DNA of 64,000 nucleotides from Streptomyces sp. ISL-1. GTDB lineage: Bacteria > Actinomycetota > Actinomycetes > Streptomycetales > Streptomycetaceae. Positions 8,091 through 16,600 of the stretch are shown in pieces. The position numbers were made by a program, and so were the translations under genes. The stretch lies in the NCBI RefSeq assembly GCF_018614585.1, contig NZ_JAGGOI010000005.1, positions 62,001 through 126,000 on the forward strand. Reading direction: 5' to 3'. Position 1 is the first letter of the stretch, and each line of letters opens with the position of its first letter. Under the pieces are notes generated by a model, which worked only from the letters and a program-made list of their open reading frames with translations, did no database searches and had not been told where the DNA came from.

Positions 8091-10402
8091 GCGTGCGGGC
8101 CACTCTGCGCTGGGCGCACGCCGATCTGCGGGCACACCGCGGACAGTCGGTGTTCGTCGTCCTGGCCAGCGCCGGCATCATCGCTTCGCTGCTCCTGGCC
8201 GTGGCCCTGTTCAGCTATGCCGCGAACCCCTGGCAGCGGATCTTCACCCAGTCCCAGGGCGCTCATGTCTGGCTCCACACCCGGGTCGCCGCGGACATGG
8301 GGGCGCTGTCCGCGCTGGACGGTGTGGCCGGTGTCTCGGGGCCGTACCGCACCGGTCAGGCCACCATTGAATCCCGTGGGGTGCGGGCGAGCGTGGCCCT
8401 GCGCGCGGCGGGCACCCAGCCGCCGGAGATCGCCCGGCCACTGGTGACCGAAGGGAGCTGGCTCGATACGCGGGCCGAGGGTGTCGTACTGGAGAGCTCC
8501 CTCGCGCGAGTGCTCTGGGCGGAACCGGGCGACACCCTGACCGTCGCGGGATCGGACGGCACCGCGCGCAACCTCCGGGTGGCCGGCGTCGCCGAGGCCG
8601 CGGAACCCCGCTACCGGCCGGGCGGCGAGCCCGGTATCGGATGGGTGCTGCCAGGCACGCTCGACCGCGTCGCACCGCGGAGCACAAGCCACAGCGTGGG
8701 ACTGCGGCTGGACGATCCGGACGACACCGACTTCACCGTCCAGCAGGCCGTCACTCTGCTCGGCGCCGACCGTGTCGCCCAGGTGACCAAATGGCAGCAG
8801 GCGCGCGCCGAGGCCGGGGGCGACGAACGACTGCTCGGGCAGCTGTTCGCCGTGTTCGGTCTTGGCGCCCTGCTGGCCGCCGCGCTCGCGGCGTCGGGGG
8901 CGATCAGCGCCCGCATCCGCGGACAGCTGAGGGACATCTCGATCCTCAAGGCGATCGGGTTCACGCCCGGCCAGGTGGTACGCGGCTTCCTCGTCCAGCA
9001 CCTCGCCTTCGCGCTGCTCGGGGTCACCCTGGGCACCGCGGCGATCGCGCTCATGGGTGCCCGGATACCCGGCCGGATCGGGGAGGCGGCCGGGGTGTGG
9101 CAGGACCTGCCCGGGCACACCGCCCTGATGATCGGCGTTCCGAGCGGCGCGGTGCTGCTGATCGCGACCGCCACCTCACTCGCTGCCTGGCGAGCCGGCC
9201 GGGTCCCGCCGGTGCCGGTCGCCCGGGCAGCACTTCCCTCGGCCGCACCGATGACCGGGCTTGGCCGCCGGGCGCTCGGTATGCGGGTGCCGCCCGCGCT
9301 GGTCCTCGGGTGGCGGGCGGCGTTCCCCCGAAGGCCGCGCACCCTGATCACCGTGGCCCGGCTCGCCCTGCCGCTCCTCCTGATCACCGTTGCGCTCGTC
9401 GCCTGGTCCACGCTGGACATGTTCCGCAGCCGCCCCGCGGACATGGGAGTGCCCGCAGCGCTGACCGTACGGGCCGAGCAGCCCGGCAGCCTCACCGGCC
9501 AGCAGCTCCAGCGCGCCCTGACCGCGCCCCCGGACGTCGCCGCTGTCCATCCGGGCGTGGAGGTCGCGGCGCTGGTGCCCGGTCAGACCGGCACCATCAC
9601 ACTGCGAGGGCTCGGCACCGCCCGCGACCCCTATCCGTTCACCGTTGTCGAGGGGCGCCCCGCCGACGGCCCGGACGAGGCGGTCGCCGGTCAAGGGCTG
9701 CTCGATCTGCTGAACGTACGGGTTGGTGACTGGGTCAGGATGACGGTTGAGGGACGGCCGCAGATCCTGCACATCGTCGGACGCAGCATCGAACCGGAAG
9801 CCGGCGGGCGGGTCATCTCGACGACGGTCGACACGCTCGAGGAACGCGATCCGGCGCTGCGTCCGGACTTCTACCATCTCGTCCTGCGGCCCGGCGCGGA
9901 GCCCCGCGTGGTGAGCAGCGCTCTCGCCGAGGCGGCGGGAGGCGCTCTGGAGATCCGCGAGACTCCCAACCCGGCGGACCGGCTGGAACCGGCGCGAGGG
10001 GTGATCGCGGCCCTTGTCGGCGTGCTGGCCCTGATCGGGCTCACCGAGCTGATGACCGTCATCGGCACCGGCGTCCGCGACCGCGGCCGTGATCTGCTCG
10101 CGCTCAAGGCGATCGGGCTGACACCGCGTCAGATCAGCTCGGCGATCGTGGCGGCCGCCGGCTTCACCGCACTGCTGGCCGCCGGGATCGGCACGGGGCT
10201 GGGGGTGCTGTCGGGCAGTTGGCTGGTGGACGTTCAAGGCCGCTCCAGCGGTATGGGCGCCGGCATCGCTCATGTCCCGCATGCGATGTTGCTGGCTTCG
10301 GTCGTGGCGGGCGCCGTGCTGGGCGCTGTCGCGGCCGCGGCCCTGCCGGCGACCCGGACAGCGCGCAGGCGACTCGCGGATTCATTGACCGAGACACTCT
10401 GA
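8087..10402 (+). CDS. FtsX-like ABC transporter permease
   Basis: 771-aa membrane protein. A first transmembrane helix (about residues 22-45) is followed by an extracytoplasmic domain, a three-helix FtsX core (about 250-370, with RGQLRDISILKAIGFTPGQV), a second helix near 435, a second extracytoplasmic domain and a second FtsX core at the C-terminus (RGRDLLALKAIGLTPRQI). This duplicated layout matches actinobacterial MacB-like permeases. The two LKAIG coupling segments are where the ATPase should dock. The GTG start overlaps the ATPase stop. There is no periplasmic-adaptor gene, as expected in a Gram-positive organism. Confidence 0.93.
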   Translation: MSVRATLRWAHADLRAHRGQSVFVVLASAGIIASLLLAVALFSYAANPWQRIFTQSQGAHVWLHTRVAADMGALSALDGVAGVSGPYRTGQATIESRGVRASVALRAAGTQPPEIARPLVTEGSWLDTRAEGVVLESSLARVLWAEPGDTLTVAGSDGTARNLRVAGVAEAAEPRYRPGGEPGIGWVLPGTLDRVAPRSTSHSVGLRLDDPDDTDFTVQQAVTLLGADRVAQVTKWQQARAEAGGDERLLGQLFAVFGLGALLAAALAASGAISARIRGQLRDISILKAIGFTPGQVVRGFLVQHLAFALLGVTLGTAAIALMGARIPGRIGEAAGVWQDLPGHTALMIGVPSGAVLLIATATSLAAWRAGRVPPVPVARAALPSAAPMTGLGRRALGMRVPPALVLGWRAAFPRRPRTLITVARLALPLLLITVALVAWSTLDMFRSRPADMGVPAALTVRAEQPGSLTGQQLQRALTAPPDVAAVHPGVEVAALVPGQTGTITLRGLGTARDPYPFTVVEGRPADGPDEAVAGQGLLDLLNVRVGDWVRMTVEGRPQILHIVGRSIEPEAGGRVISTTVDTLEERDPALRPDFYHLVLRPGAEPRVVSSALAEAAGGALEIRETPNPADRLEPARGVIAALVGVLALIGLTELMTVIGTGVRDRGRDLLALKAIGLTPRQISSAIVAAAGFTALLAAGIGTGLGVLSGSWLVDVQGRSSGMGAGIAHVPHAMLLASVVAGAVLGAVAAAALPATRTARRRLADSLTETL

Positions 10403-10634
10403 CGGCAGCCGACTGCCGCCCGCCGACCGGGAATTGAGGGTCCGGCTCCAGATCCGGATCGCCCGGTCGTGTGCAGGCCCGTCGGCTCCTGGAGACGATG
10501 ATCACCCGGCCGACGGCTCGGCGCTCTGCGCGCCCCCGGCGTCGATGACTTGCGGATACCGCTGTGCCGCAGGATTGCCACCCCCGGCGGGTACCGCCGA
10601 CTACTTCGTTAGGCATCGTAACTCTCGAGATCGA

Positions 10635-10662
10635 TTGTCGCATTCGAGATGTGGGGTACGGT
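10635..10662 (+). promoter_or_regulatory. Candidate promoter of the TetR gene
   Basis: TTGTCG (10635-10640) and TACGGT (10657-10662) are separated by 16 bp, 33 bp before the TetR start, resembling a housekeeping-sigma promoter. The palindrome TCTCGAGA (10623-10630) and a related TTCGAGA just downstream flank the -35 box and could be an autoregulatory site. This is inferred from sequence shape only; the rest of 10403-10695 shows no gene. Confidence 0.35.
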
Positions 10663-10695
10663 CTGTGACGACGATTCGATGTGCTGGAGGACGCC

Positions 10696-11409
10696 ATGGC
10701 CGCAGAGATCCGGAGCCCGCGGGCCCGCTACCGCGAACAGACCCGCGCAGAGATCAAGGAGATCGCGCTGCGGCACATGGCCGAGGGTGGCGCGCAGGGG
10801 GTGGCACTCACCCGCATTGCCAAGGAGGTGGGGCTGTCCGGCCCGGCGCTGTACCGGTATTTCTCCAGCCGTGACGACTTGCTCAACGACCTTGTCCGGG
10901 ACGCCTACGACGACGTCGCCGCAGCGGTCGGCCGGGTCGGCGCCGACGCGCAGGCCGGCCCGAGACTCGCACTGCGCGCGCTCGGTGGCGCCTATCTCGA
11001 CTGGGCAGTGGCACAGCCGCACCGCTACCTGCTCATCCAGGGCAGTCCGGTGCCCGGTTACGCGGCCCCGCCGGACACCGCGCAGCGGGCGAGGGCAGTC
11101 ATGGGGCCGTTCGTGAAGGTGTTCGCCCAGGGCGAGGCCACCGGGGCGGTGCGGCCGGTGGTCGCCGAGATGGAGGGGTGGGTACGAAAGGACCCTGCGG
11201 TCGCCGACTGGCTGCACGCGTACACGGGCCTGGCCGCGGACGACGCACACGCCGGGACCGCGCTCGCCGGGACGGTGCTTGCCTGGTCGCAACTGCACGG
11301 CACCGCCAGCCTGGAGGTCTCCGGCCAGTACTCGGGTATGGGACACCAGGCCGGGACACTGCTCAATGCCCAACTCGACATGCTCGCGGAGGCCTTCGGG
11401 CTGCGCTGA
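10696..11409 (+). CDS. TetR/AcrR family transcriptional regulator
   Basis: 237-aa regulator. The ATG at 10696 is preferred over a GTG five codons upstream because GGAGG lies seven bases before it. The TetR N-terminal HTH is clear (residues about 15-60: IALRHMAEGGAQGVALTRIA then VGLSGPALYRYFSSRDDLLNDL). The C-terminal half has the WHG-type domain pattern seen in many streptomycete members (GGAYLDWAVAQPHRYLLI). It lies 286 bp after the FtsX permease gene in the same direction, outside that operon. Whether it controls the exporter or itself is not shown. Confidence 0.93.
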   Translation: MAAEIRSPRARYREQTRAEIKEIALRHMAEGGAQGVALTRIAKEVGLSGPALYRYFSSRDDLLNDLVRDAYDDVAAAVGRVGADAQAGPRLALRALGGAYLDWAVAQPHRYLLIQGSPVPGYAAPPDTAQRARAVMGPFVKVFAQGEATGAVRPVVAEMEGWVRKDPAVADWLHAYTGLAADDAHAGTALAGTVLAWSQLHGTASLEVSGQYSGMGHQAGTLLNAQLDMLAEAFGLR

Positions 11410-11583
11410 GGAGCGAGCGGCCGCGGTAGCAGGGGATTCTCGGCACGACGCCAGGATTCGACTACCGTTGAAGAGTCTCGTCCCGCCCTCACGCGTTGTC
11501 CTGAGCCGCGGTCGACGCCCGCATCACCTTCGATTTCTCAGAGAAGTCCGGATTCTGAGGGGGGAAGGAAGAAGGTGGGGTCA

Positions 11584-12459
11584 ATGGAGCTGCCCCTCGT
11601 CGTGGGCGTGGACGGATCCGAGTCCAGCCTGCGGGCCGTGGACTGGGCGGCGGACGAGGCTGCTCTGCACGGGGTGCCGCTTCGGCTGGTGAACGCGTCG
11701 ATGTGGGAGCGCTACGAAGGGGTCGTACCCGACAAAAGCCCGGACCGCCCCTCGGAACAGGTGATGGCCGAGAACATCGTCGGCTCGGCCGCTGAGCGCG
11801 CCCGCCGCCGCGACCCGGACCTGAAGATCTTGACAGACGTCCTGCCCGACGACACGGTGACCGCCCTGCTGCGGGAGGGCCGCAACGCCTCCGCCCTGGT
11901 CACCGGCTCACGTGGCCGCAGCGGACTCGCCGAGATGCTGCTCGGCTCGGTCAGCCTGGCGGTCGCCGCCCGTGCCGACTGCCCGGTGATCGTCATCCGC
12001 GGCGGGCACGACACCCGCAGCGGTGTCCACCGGCGGATCGTCCTCGGCGTCGACAAACCCCCGCAGGGCTTGGCCGCCGTTCGCTTCGCGTTCCAGGAGG
12101 CACGGGCGCGCCGGGCCGCCCTGCACGCCGTCCGGGCCTGGCGCTGTCCCGCGCACGAGACGGCCGAGCATCCCCTGCTCGCCCAGGACGCTGCCCATTA
12201 CCACGAGAGCGAAGCGGCACAGACGCTCGAAGAGGCGCTACGCGAAGCCGCCGCGGACCACCCCGACGTCGAGCTGCACCGGGCGACGGCCGAAGGCCCC
12301 GCCCGCAAGGTGCTCATGAACGCCTCGGCAGCGGCCGATCTGCTGATCGTCGGCGCCCAGCGGCGGCACGAGCACTTCGGGCTCCAGCTCGGCCGGGTGG
12401 CCCACGCGATGCTGCACCACTCCGTCTGCCCCGTGGCCGTCGTACCGCAGCGGACGTGA
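11584..12459 (+). CDS. Universal stress protein with tandem UspA domains
   Basis: 291-aa cytoplasmic protein with two UspA folds (about 1-140 and 150-290). Each begins with the strand and Asp of the nucleotide site (LVVGVDGSESS; RIVLGVDKPP), and the first ends with the ATP-binding signature GSRGRSGLAEMLLGSVS. The second has GAQRRHEHFGLQLGRVAHAML, a degenerate version. The ATG at 11584 follows a GA-rich region with AAGGTGGGG. Tandem Usps are characteristic of hypoxia/dormancy regulons in actinobacteria. Here it opens the stress/energy island, followed by a converging polyphosphate kinase gene. Confidence 0.93.
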   Translation: MELPLVVGVDGSESSLRAVDWAADEAALHGVPLRLVNASMWERYEGVVPDKSPDRPSEQVMAENIVGSAAERARRRDPDLKILTDVLPDDTVTALLREGRNASALVTGSRGRSGLAEMLLGSVSLAVAARADCPVIVIRGGHDTRSGVHRRIVLGVDKPPQGLAAVRFAFQEARARRAALHAVRAWRCPAHETAEHPLLAQDAAHYHESEAAQTLEEALREAAADHPDVELHRATAEGPARKVLMNASAAADLLIVGAQRRHEHFGLQLGRVAHAMLHHSVCPVAVVPQRT

Positions 12460-12483
12460 TTGCCCGTGAGCGCCCTGGCAGGC

Positions 12484-13299
12484 TCAGCCGGTCAGACCGG
12501 CCGCGTGGTCGGGGACGTACGTCTGCAGGTCACGCGGCGGGCGCACATAGCCCGTGGGCGGCGGCCGGGGCGGCAGTTCGAGCGCCGGCGGGGGCACATC
12601 GTGGTAGGGGACCGACGCGAGCAGATGGGCGATCATGTTGATGCGTGCCCTGCGCTTGTTGTCGCTCTCCACCACGAACCACGGCGCCTGCGCGATGTCC
12701 GTGTGCACCAGCATCTCGTCCTTGGCCCGGGAGTACGCCTCCCAGTGAGTGATGGACTCCAGGTCCATCGGCGAGAGCTTCCACCGCCGCGTCGGGTCCT
12801 CGAGGCGACGCCGGAACCGCTGCTCCTGTACGGCGTCGCTCACCGAGAACCAGTACTTGCGCAGCAGGACCCCGTCCTCGACGAGCATCCGCTCGAAGAT
12901 CGGGCACTGGTAGAGGAACCGCTGGTGCTCCTCCTTCGTGCAGAAGCCCATCACCCGTTCGACGCCCGCACGATTGTACCAACTTCGGTCAAACAGGGCG
13001 ATTTCGCCAGCAGCGGGCAGGTGCGCAATGTAACGCTGGAAATACCACTGCGTGCGCTCGCGCTCGGTGGGCGTGGGCAGAGCCACGATCCGTGCGACCC
13101 GGGGGTTGAGATGCTCCGCGACCCGCTTGATGGTGCCGCCCTTACCCGCCGCGTCCCGCCCCTCGAACACCACCACGAGCCGCGCGCCTTCCGCGCGCAC
13201 CCATTCCTGGAGCTTCACGAGCTCCGCCTGCAGCCGCAGCAGCTCCCGCTCGTACAGCGCACGCGGCAGCGCGTCGGGCCGTGCCTTCTTGCCGGCCAT
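12484..13299 (-). CDS. ppk2: Polyphosphate kinase 2 family protein (PPK2)
   Basis: 271-aa kinase that transfers phosphate between polyphosphate and nucleotides. The start at 13299 is set by GGGAGG five bases upstream. Walker A reads [16 protein letters not shown], Walker [15 protein letters not shown], and the lid region has [14 protein letters not shown]. The single-domain length fits class I/III PPK2 enzymes, which phosphorylate ADP or GDP. It is transcribed away from the phosphoketolase gene with only 37 bp between starts. Beside phosphoketolase and a sugar phosphorylase, a role in making ATP/GTP when respiration is limited is a reasonable inference. Confidence 0.95.
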   Translation of the reverse strand: MAGKKARPDALPRALYERELLRLQAELVKLQEWVRAEGARLVVVFEGRDAAGKGGTIKRVAEHLNPRVARIVALPTPTERERTQWYFQRYIAHLPAAGEIALFDRSWYNRAGVERVMGFCTKEEHQRFLYQCPIFERMLVEDGVLLRKYWFSVSDAVQEQRFRRRLEDPTRRWKLSPMDLESITHWEAYSRAKDEMLVHTDIAQAPWFVVESDNKRRARINMIAHLLASVPYHDVPPPALELPPRPPPTGYVRPPRDLQTYVPDHAAGLTG

Positions 13300-13336
13300 A
13301 CCGCCTCCCACGCTTTTTGACGTTACGGAGTCACTC

Positions 13337-15721
13337 ATGCCCAAGGCCAAGCACCAGGACAGCACCGTACTGACCGACGAGGAGCTGCGCATCCTGGACG
13401 CCTATTGGCGTGCCGCGAACTATCTGTCCGCCGGGCAGATCTATCTGATGGCCAACCCGCTGCTGAGGGAGCCGCTGGAACCCGGGCACATCAAGCCGCG
13501 GCTGCTCGGCCACTGGGGCACGTCCCCAGGACTCAACCTCGTCCACACCCATCTCAACCGCGTCATCAAGGCCCGCGACCTGTCGGCCCTGTGCATCTGG
13601 GGCCCTGGACACGGCGGTCCGGCGGTCCTGGCCAACTCCTGGCTGGAAGGCAGCTACAGCGAGATCTATCCGGACGTCAGCCGGGACGCGGCCGGGATGG
13701 ACCGGCTGTTCCGGCAGTTCTCCTTCCCCGGCGGGGTGCCCAGCCATGTCGCCCCGGAAACCCCTGGCTCCATCCATGAGGGCGGTGAACTCGGCTACGC
13801 CCTGGCGCATGCGTACGGCGCCGCGCTCGACAACCCGGATCTGCTCGTCGCGTGCGTGATCGGCGACGGCGAGGCCGAGACAGGTCCGCTCGCCGCCTCC
13901 TGGCACTCCAACAAGTTCCTCGATCCCGTCCACGACGGGGCGGTGCTGCCCATCCTCCACCTCAACGGGTACAAGATCGCCAACCCGACGATCCTGTCCC
14001 GCCTTCCCGAGCCCGAACTCGACGACCTGCTGAGGGGATACGGACACGATCCGATGCACGTCGCCGGCGACGACCCCCTCCAGGTCCACCGGGCCATGGC
14101 CGCCACGCTCGACCGCGCCCTGGAGCACATCGCCGTCCTGCAGCGCACGGCACGCGAGGAGGGCGTCACCACGCGGCCGCGCTGGCCCGTCATCGTCCTG
14201 CGCACGCCCAAGGGCTGGACCGGACCGGCCGAGGTCGACGGGGTGCCGGTCGAGGGCACCTGGCGCTCGCACCAGGTCCCGCTGCCCGGCGTACGGGAAA
14301 ACCCCGAGCACCTGCGGCAGTTGGAGGCATGGCTGCGCTCCTACCGGCCGGACGAGCTCTTCGACACGCAGGGCCGTCCCACCGCCGACGTCCTCGCCTG
14401 CGTCCCCGGGGGCTCCCGGCGCCTCGGCACAAACCGGCACGCCAACGGCGGCCTTCTCGCACGCGACCTGCCGATGCCCGATCTCGACCGCTTCGCCGTG
14501 CCCGTCGACAAGCCGGGCTCGACCCTGCACGAGCCCACCCGGGTCCTCGGCGTCCTGATCGAACAGCTCATGGAGGCCACCTCCGAGCGCCGCGACTTCC
14601 GGCTCGTCGGGCCCGACGAGACCGAATCCAACCGGCTCGGAGCCGTCTTGGGCGCCACCGGCAAGGCCTGGCAGGCGCAGACGTACGTGACCGACGAGCA
14701 TCTCTCCCGGCACGGCCGGGTCATGGAGATTCTCTCCGAACACCTGTGCCAGGGCTGGCTGGAGGGCTATCTCCTCACCGGCAGGCACGGACTGCTCTCC
14801 TGCTACGAGGCCTTCGTCCACATCGTCGACTCGATGGTCAACCAGCACATCAAGTGGCTGAAGACGTCCCGGGAACTGACCTGGCGGGCCCCGATCCCCT
14901 CCCTCAACTACCTGCTGACCTCGCATGTCTGGCGACAGGACCACAACGGCTTCTCGCACCAGGATCCCGGCTTCGTCGACCACGTACTCAACAAGAGCCC
15001 CGAGGTCGTACGCGTATACCTGCCGCCGGACGCCAACACCCTGCTGTCCGTGGCCGACCACGTGCTGCGCACCCGCGACTACGTCAATGTGATCGTCGCC
15101 GGCAAACAGCCCTGCTTCGACTGGCTGTCGATGGACCAGGCCCGCGTCCACTGCGCCCGCGGCGCCGGCGTGTGGGAGTGGGCCGGTACGGCGCACGGCG
15201 AGCGCGAACCGGACGTCGTGCTCGCCTGCGCGGGCGACGTCCCCACCCAGGAGACGCTGGCCGCCGCCCTGCTGCTGCGCCGGCACCTGCCCGCCCTCGC
15301 CGTGCGGGTCGTCAATGTCGTCGACATGACCCGGCTGATGCCGCACGACGCACACCCCCACGGCATGCCGGACTTCGAGTACGACGGACTGTTCACCCGC
15401 GACAAGCCGGTGATCTTCGCGTACCACGGCTACCCCTGGCTCATCCACCGGCTCGCCTACCGCCGCACCGGCCACGCCAATCTCCATGTCCGCGGTTACC
15501 GGGAGATGGGTACCACCACGACCCCCTTCGACATGGTCGTACGCAACGACCTGGACCGCTTCCGGCTGGTCATGGACGTCATCGACCGCGTCCCCGGCCT
15601 TGGGGTGCGCGCGGCCGCCGTACGCCAGCACATGGCCGACGCCCGCACCCGCCACCACGCCTGGATCCGCGCACACGGCACCGACCTGCCCGAGGTCGCC
15701 GAATGGACCTGGACCGGATGA
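13337..15721 (+). CDS. xfp: Phosphoketolase (xylulose-5-P / fructose-6-P)
   Basis: 794-aa thiamine-diphosphate enzyme that splits xylulose-5-P or fructose-6-P with phosphate into acetyl-phosphate plus glyceraldehyde-3-P or erythrose-4-P. Start [10 protein letters not shown] at 13337 has ACGGAG just upstream. Landmarks: [12 protein letters not shown] near residue 30, GPGHGGPA, the ThDP-binding [32 protein letters not shown], and [11 protein letters not shown] in the C-terminal half. The length is normal and no motif is missing. It is followed by a micro-ORF, a beta-phosphoglucomutase-like gene and a GH65 gene in the same direction, which would supply hexose phosphate to it. Confidence 0.97.
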   Translation: MPKAKHQDSTVLTDEELRILDAYWRAANYLSAGQIYLMANPLLREPLEPGHIKPRLLGHWGTSPGLNLVHTHLNRVIKARDLSALCIWGPGHGGPAVLANSWLEGSYSEIYPDVSRDAAGMDRLFRQFSFPGGVPSHVAPETPGSIHEGGELGYALAHAYGAALDNPDLLVACVIGDGEAETGPLAASWHSNKFLDPVHDGAVLPILHLNGYKIANPTILSRLPEPELDDLLRGYGHDPMHVAGDDPLQVHRAMAATLDRALEHIAVLQRTAREEGVTTRPRWPVIVLRTPKGWTGPAEVDGVPVEGTWRSHQVPLPGVRENPEHLRQLEAWLRSYRPDELFDTQGRPTADVLACVPGGSRRLGTNRHANGGLLARDLPMPDLDRFAVPVDKPGSTLHEPTRVLGVLIEQLMEATSERRDFRLVGPDETESNRLGAVLGATGKAWQAQTYVTDEHLSRHGRVMEILSEHLCQGWLEGYLLTGRHGLLSCYEAFVHIVDSMVNQHIKWLKTSRELTWRAPIPSLNYLLTSHVWRQDHNGFSHQDPGFVDHVLNKSPEVVRVYLPPDANTLLSVADHVLRTRDYVNVIVAGKQPCFDWLSMDQARVHCARGAGVWEWAGTAHGEREPDVVLACAGDVPTQETLAAALLLRRHLPALAVRVVNVVDMTRLMPHDAHPHGMPDFEYDGLFTRDKPVIFAYHGYPWLIHRLAYRRTGHANLHVRGYREMGTTTTPFDMVVRNDLDRFRLVMDVIDRVPGLGVRAAAVRQHMADARTRHHAWIRAHGTDLPEVAEWTWTG

Positions 15722-15756
15722 AATCCGTCTCGTGTCGGGGAAAGGAGAGCCGCAAC

Positions 15757-15846
15757 ATGACCGTACGGATGGGCAGCAACGGCGTCGGCCGCATCGGCCG
15801 CCCCCGTTCGCGCCGGGCACGGGAAGGCGTGGCCGACGGCTCGTGA
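15757..15846 (+). pseudogene. GAPDH N-terminus-like micro-ORF (probable gap remnant)
   Basis: A 29-codon ORF reading MTVRMGSNGVGRIGR followed by PRSRRAREGVADGS. The first 15 residues closely match the N-terminal Rossmann start of glyceraldehyde-3-phosphate dehydrogenase (consensus MTxRVGINGFGRIGR), and then similarity stops. A textbook ribosome binding site (AAAGGAGAG) precedes the ATG, and the TGA overlaps the GTG of the next gene (GTGA), so it is likely still translated and couples expression of the HAD enzyme. The simplest reading is a gap gene deleted down to its first codons. A small regulatory leader peptide is the alternative. Confidence 0.6.
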
Positions 15847-16598
15847 AACCGGCGCAGAACGGCACGGGCGTGCCCCGGGCACTACGGGGCACCGCGGCCG
15901 TGGTCCTCGACACCGACGGAGTGATCACCGACTCCGCGCGGCTGCACGCCGCCGCCTGGAAGACGGCCTTCGACGCCTTCCTGCGCGAACACCCTCCCGC
16001 CGATCCCGCCCAGCGGCGACCCTTCGACGTGGTGGAGGACTATCTGCGCCACGTCGACGGCAAGTCGCGCCTCGACGGGGCCGCGGCCTTCCTGGCTTCC
16101 CGAGGGCTGAGGCCGACGGACGCGGACGTGCGGGACGTCGCCGCGAACAAGGAGCGGCTGTTCACCGCGCGGCTGCGCGAGCACGGCGTCGATGCCTTCC
16201 CCGGCACCGTTCGGCTGCTGCACACCCTGCGCTCCGCCGGTGTACCCCTGGCAGCGGCCTCCGCCTCCCGGCACGCCCGCGAACTCCTTGAGCGCGCGGG
16301 AGTGCTGAACCTCTTCGACGCCGTGGTGGACGGCGCGGAGGCGGCCCGCCTGCGGCTGCCCGGCAAACCCGACCCCGCGCTGTTCCTGGAGGCGGCCCGC
16401 CGGCTCGGCATCCCCGCCTCCCGCGCCGCCGTCGTCGAGGACGCCCTCGCCGGAGTGGAGGCCGCCTCGCGCGGCGGCTTCGGCCTGGTCATCGGCGTGG
16501 ACCGGGCCCGTACTCCCGCAACCCGTGCTGAACTGCTGAAGCACGGCGCGGACATCGTAGTTCGTGACCTCGCGGAACTTCTCGCCCCGGAGGACTGA
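15843..16598 (+). CDS. HAD-IA hydrolase, beta-phosphoglucomutase-like
   Basis: 251-aa HAD superfamily enzyme. Motif I is VVLDTDGVITDSARLH (nucleophile Asp and second Asp both present, with the Gly-Val-Ile-Thr-Asp stretch typical of beta-phosphoglucomutases). The cap domain follows, then motif II AAASASRHA, the catalytic Lys in LPGKPDPALFLEAA, and motif IV VVEDALAGVEAA. The GTG start overlaps the preceding micro-ORF stop, and three bases separate it from the GH65 gene. A GH65 phosphorylase makes beta-glucose-1-phosphate and beta-PGM turns it into glucose-6-phosphate, so this pairing is a strong functional clue. It could alternatively be a sugar phosphatase. Confidence 0.9.
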   Translation: MKPAQNGTGVPRALRGTAAVVLDTDGVITDSARLHAAAWKTAFDAFLREHPPADPAQRRPFDVVEDYLRHVDGKSRLDGAAAFLASRGLRPTDADVRDVAANKERLFTARLREHGVDAFPGTVRLLHTLRSAGVPLAAASASRHARELLERAGVLNLFDAVVDGAEAARLRLPGKPDPALFLEAARRLGIPASRAAVVEDALAGVEAASRGGFGLVIGVDRARTPATRAELLKHGADIVVRDLAELLAPED

Positions 16599-16600
16599 CG

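Noticed and set aside
6681..10616. GTTAGGCAT at 6681-6689 and 10608-10616, upstream of the PadR and TetR genes
   Set aside because: A shared 9-mer is expected by chance in a window this size, and it is not part of a dyad at either place.
13331..15928. 865-codon open frame opposite the phosphoketolase gene
   Set aside because: Its translation has no recognisable domain and follows third-position GC of the xfp codons; xfp has all family motifs on the other strand.
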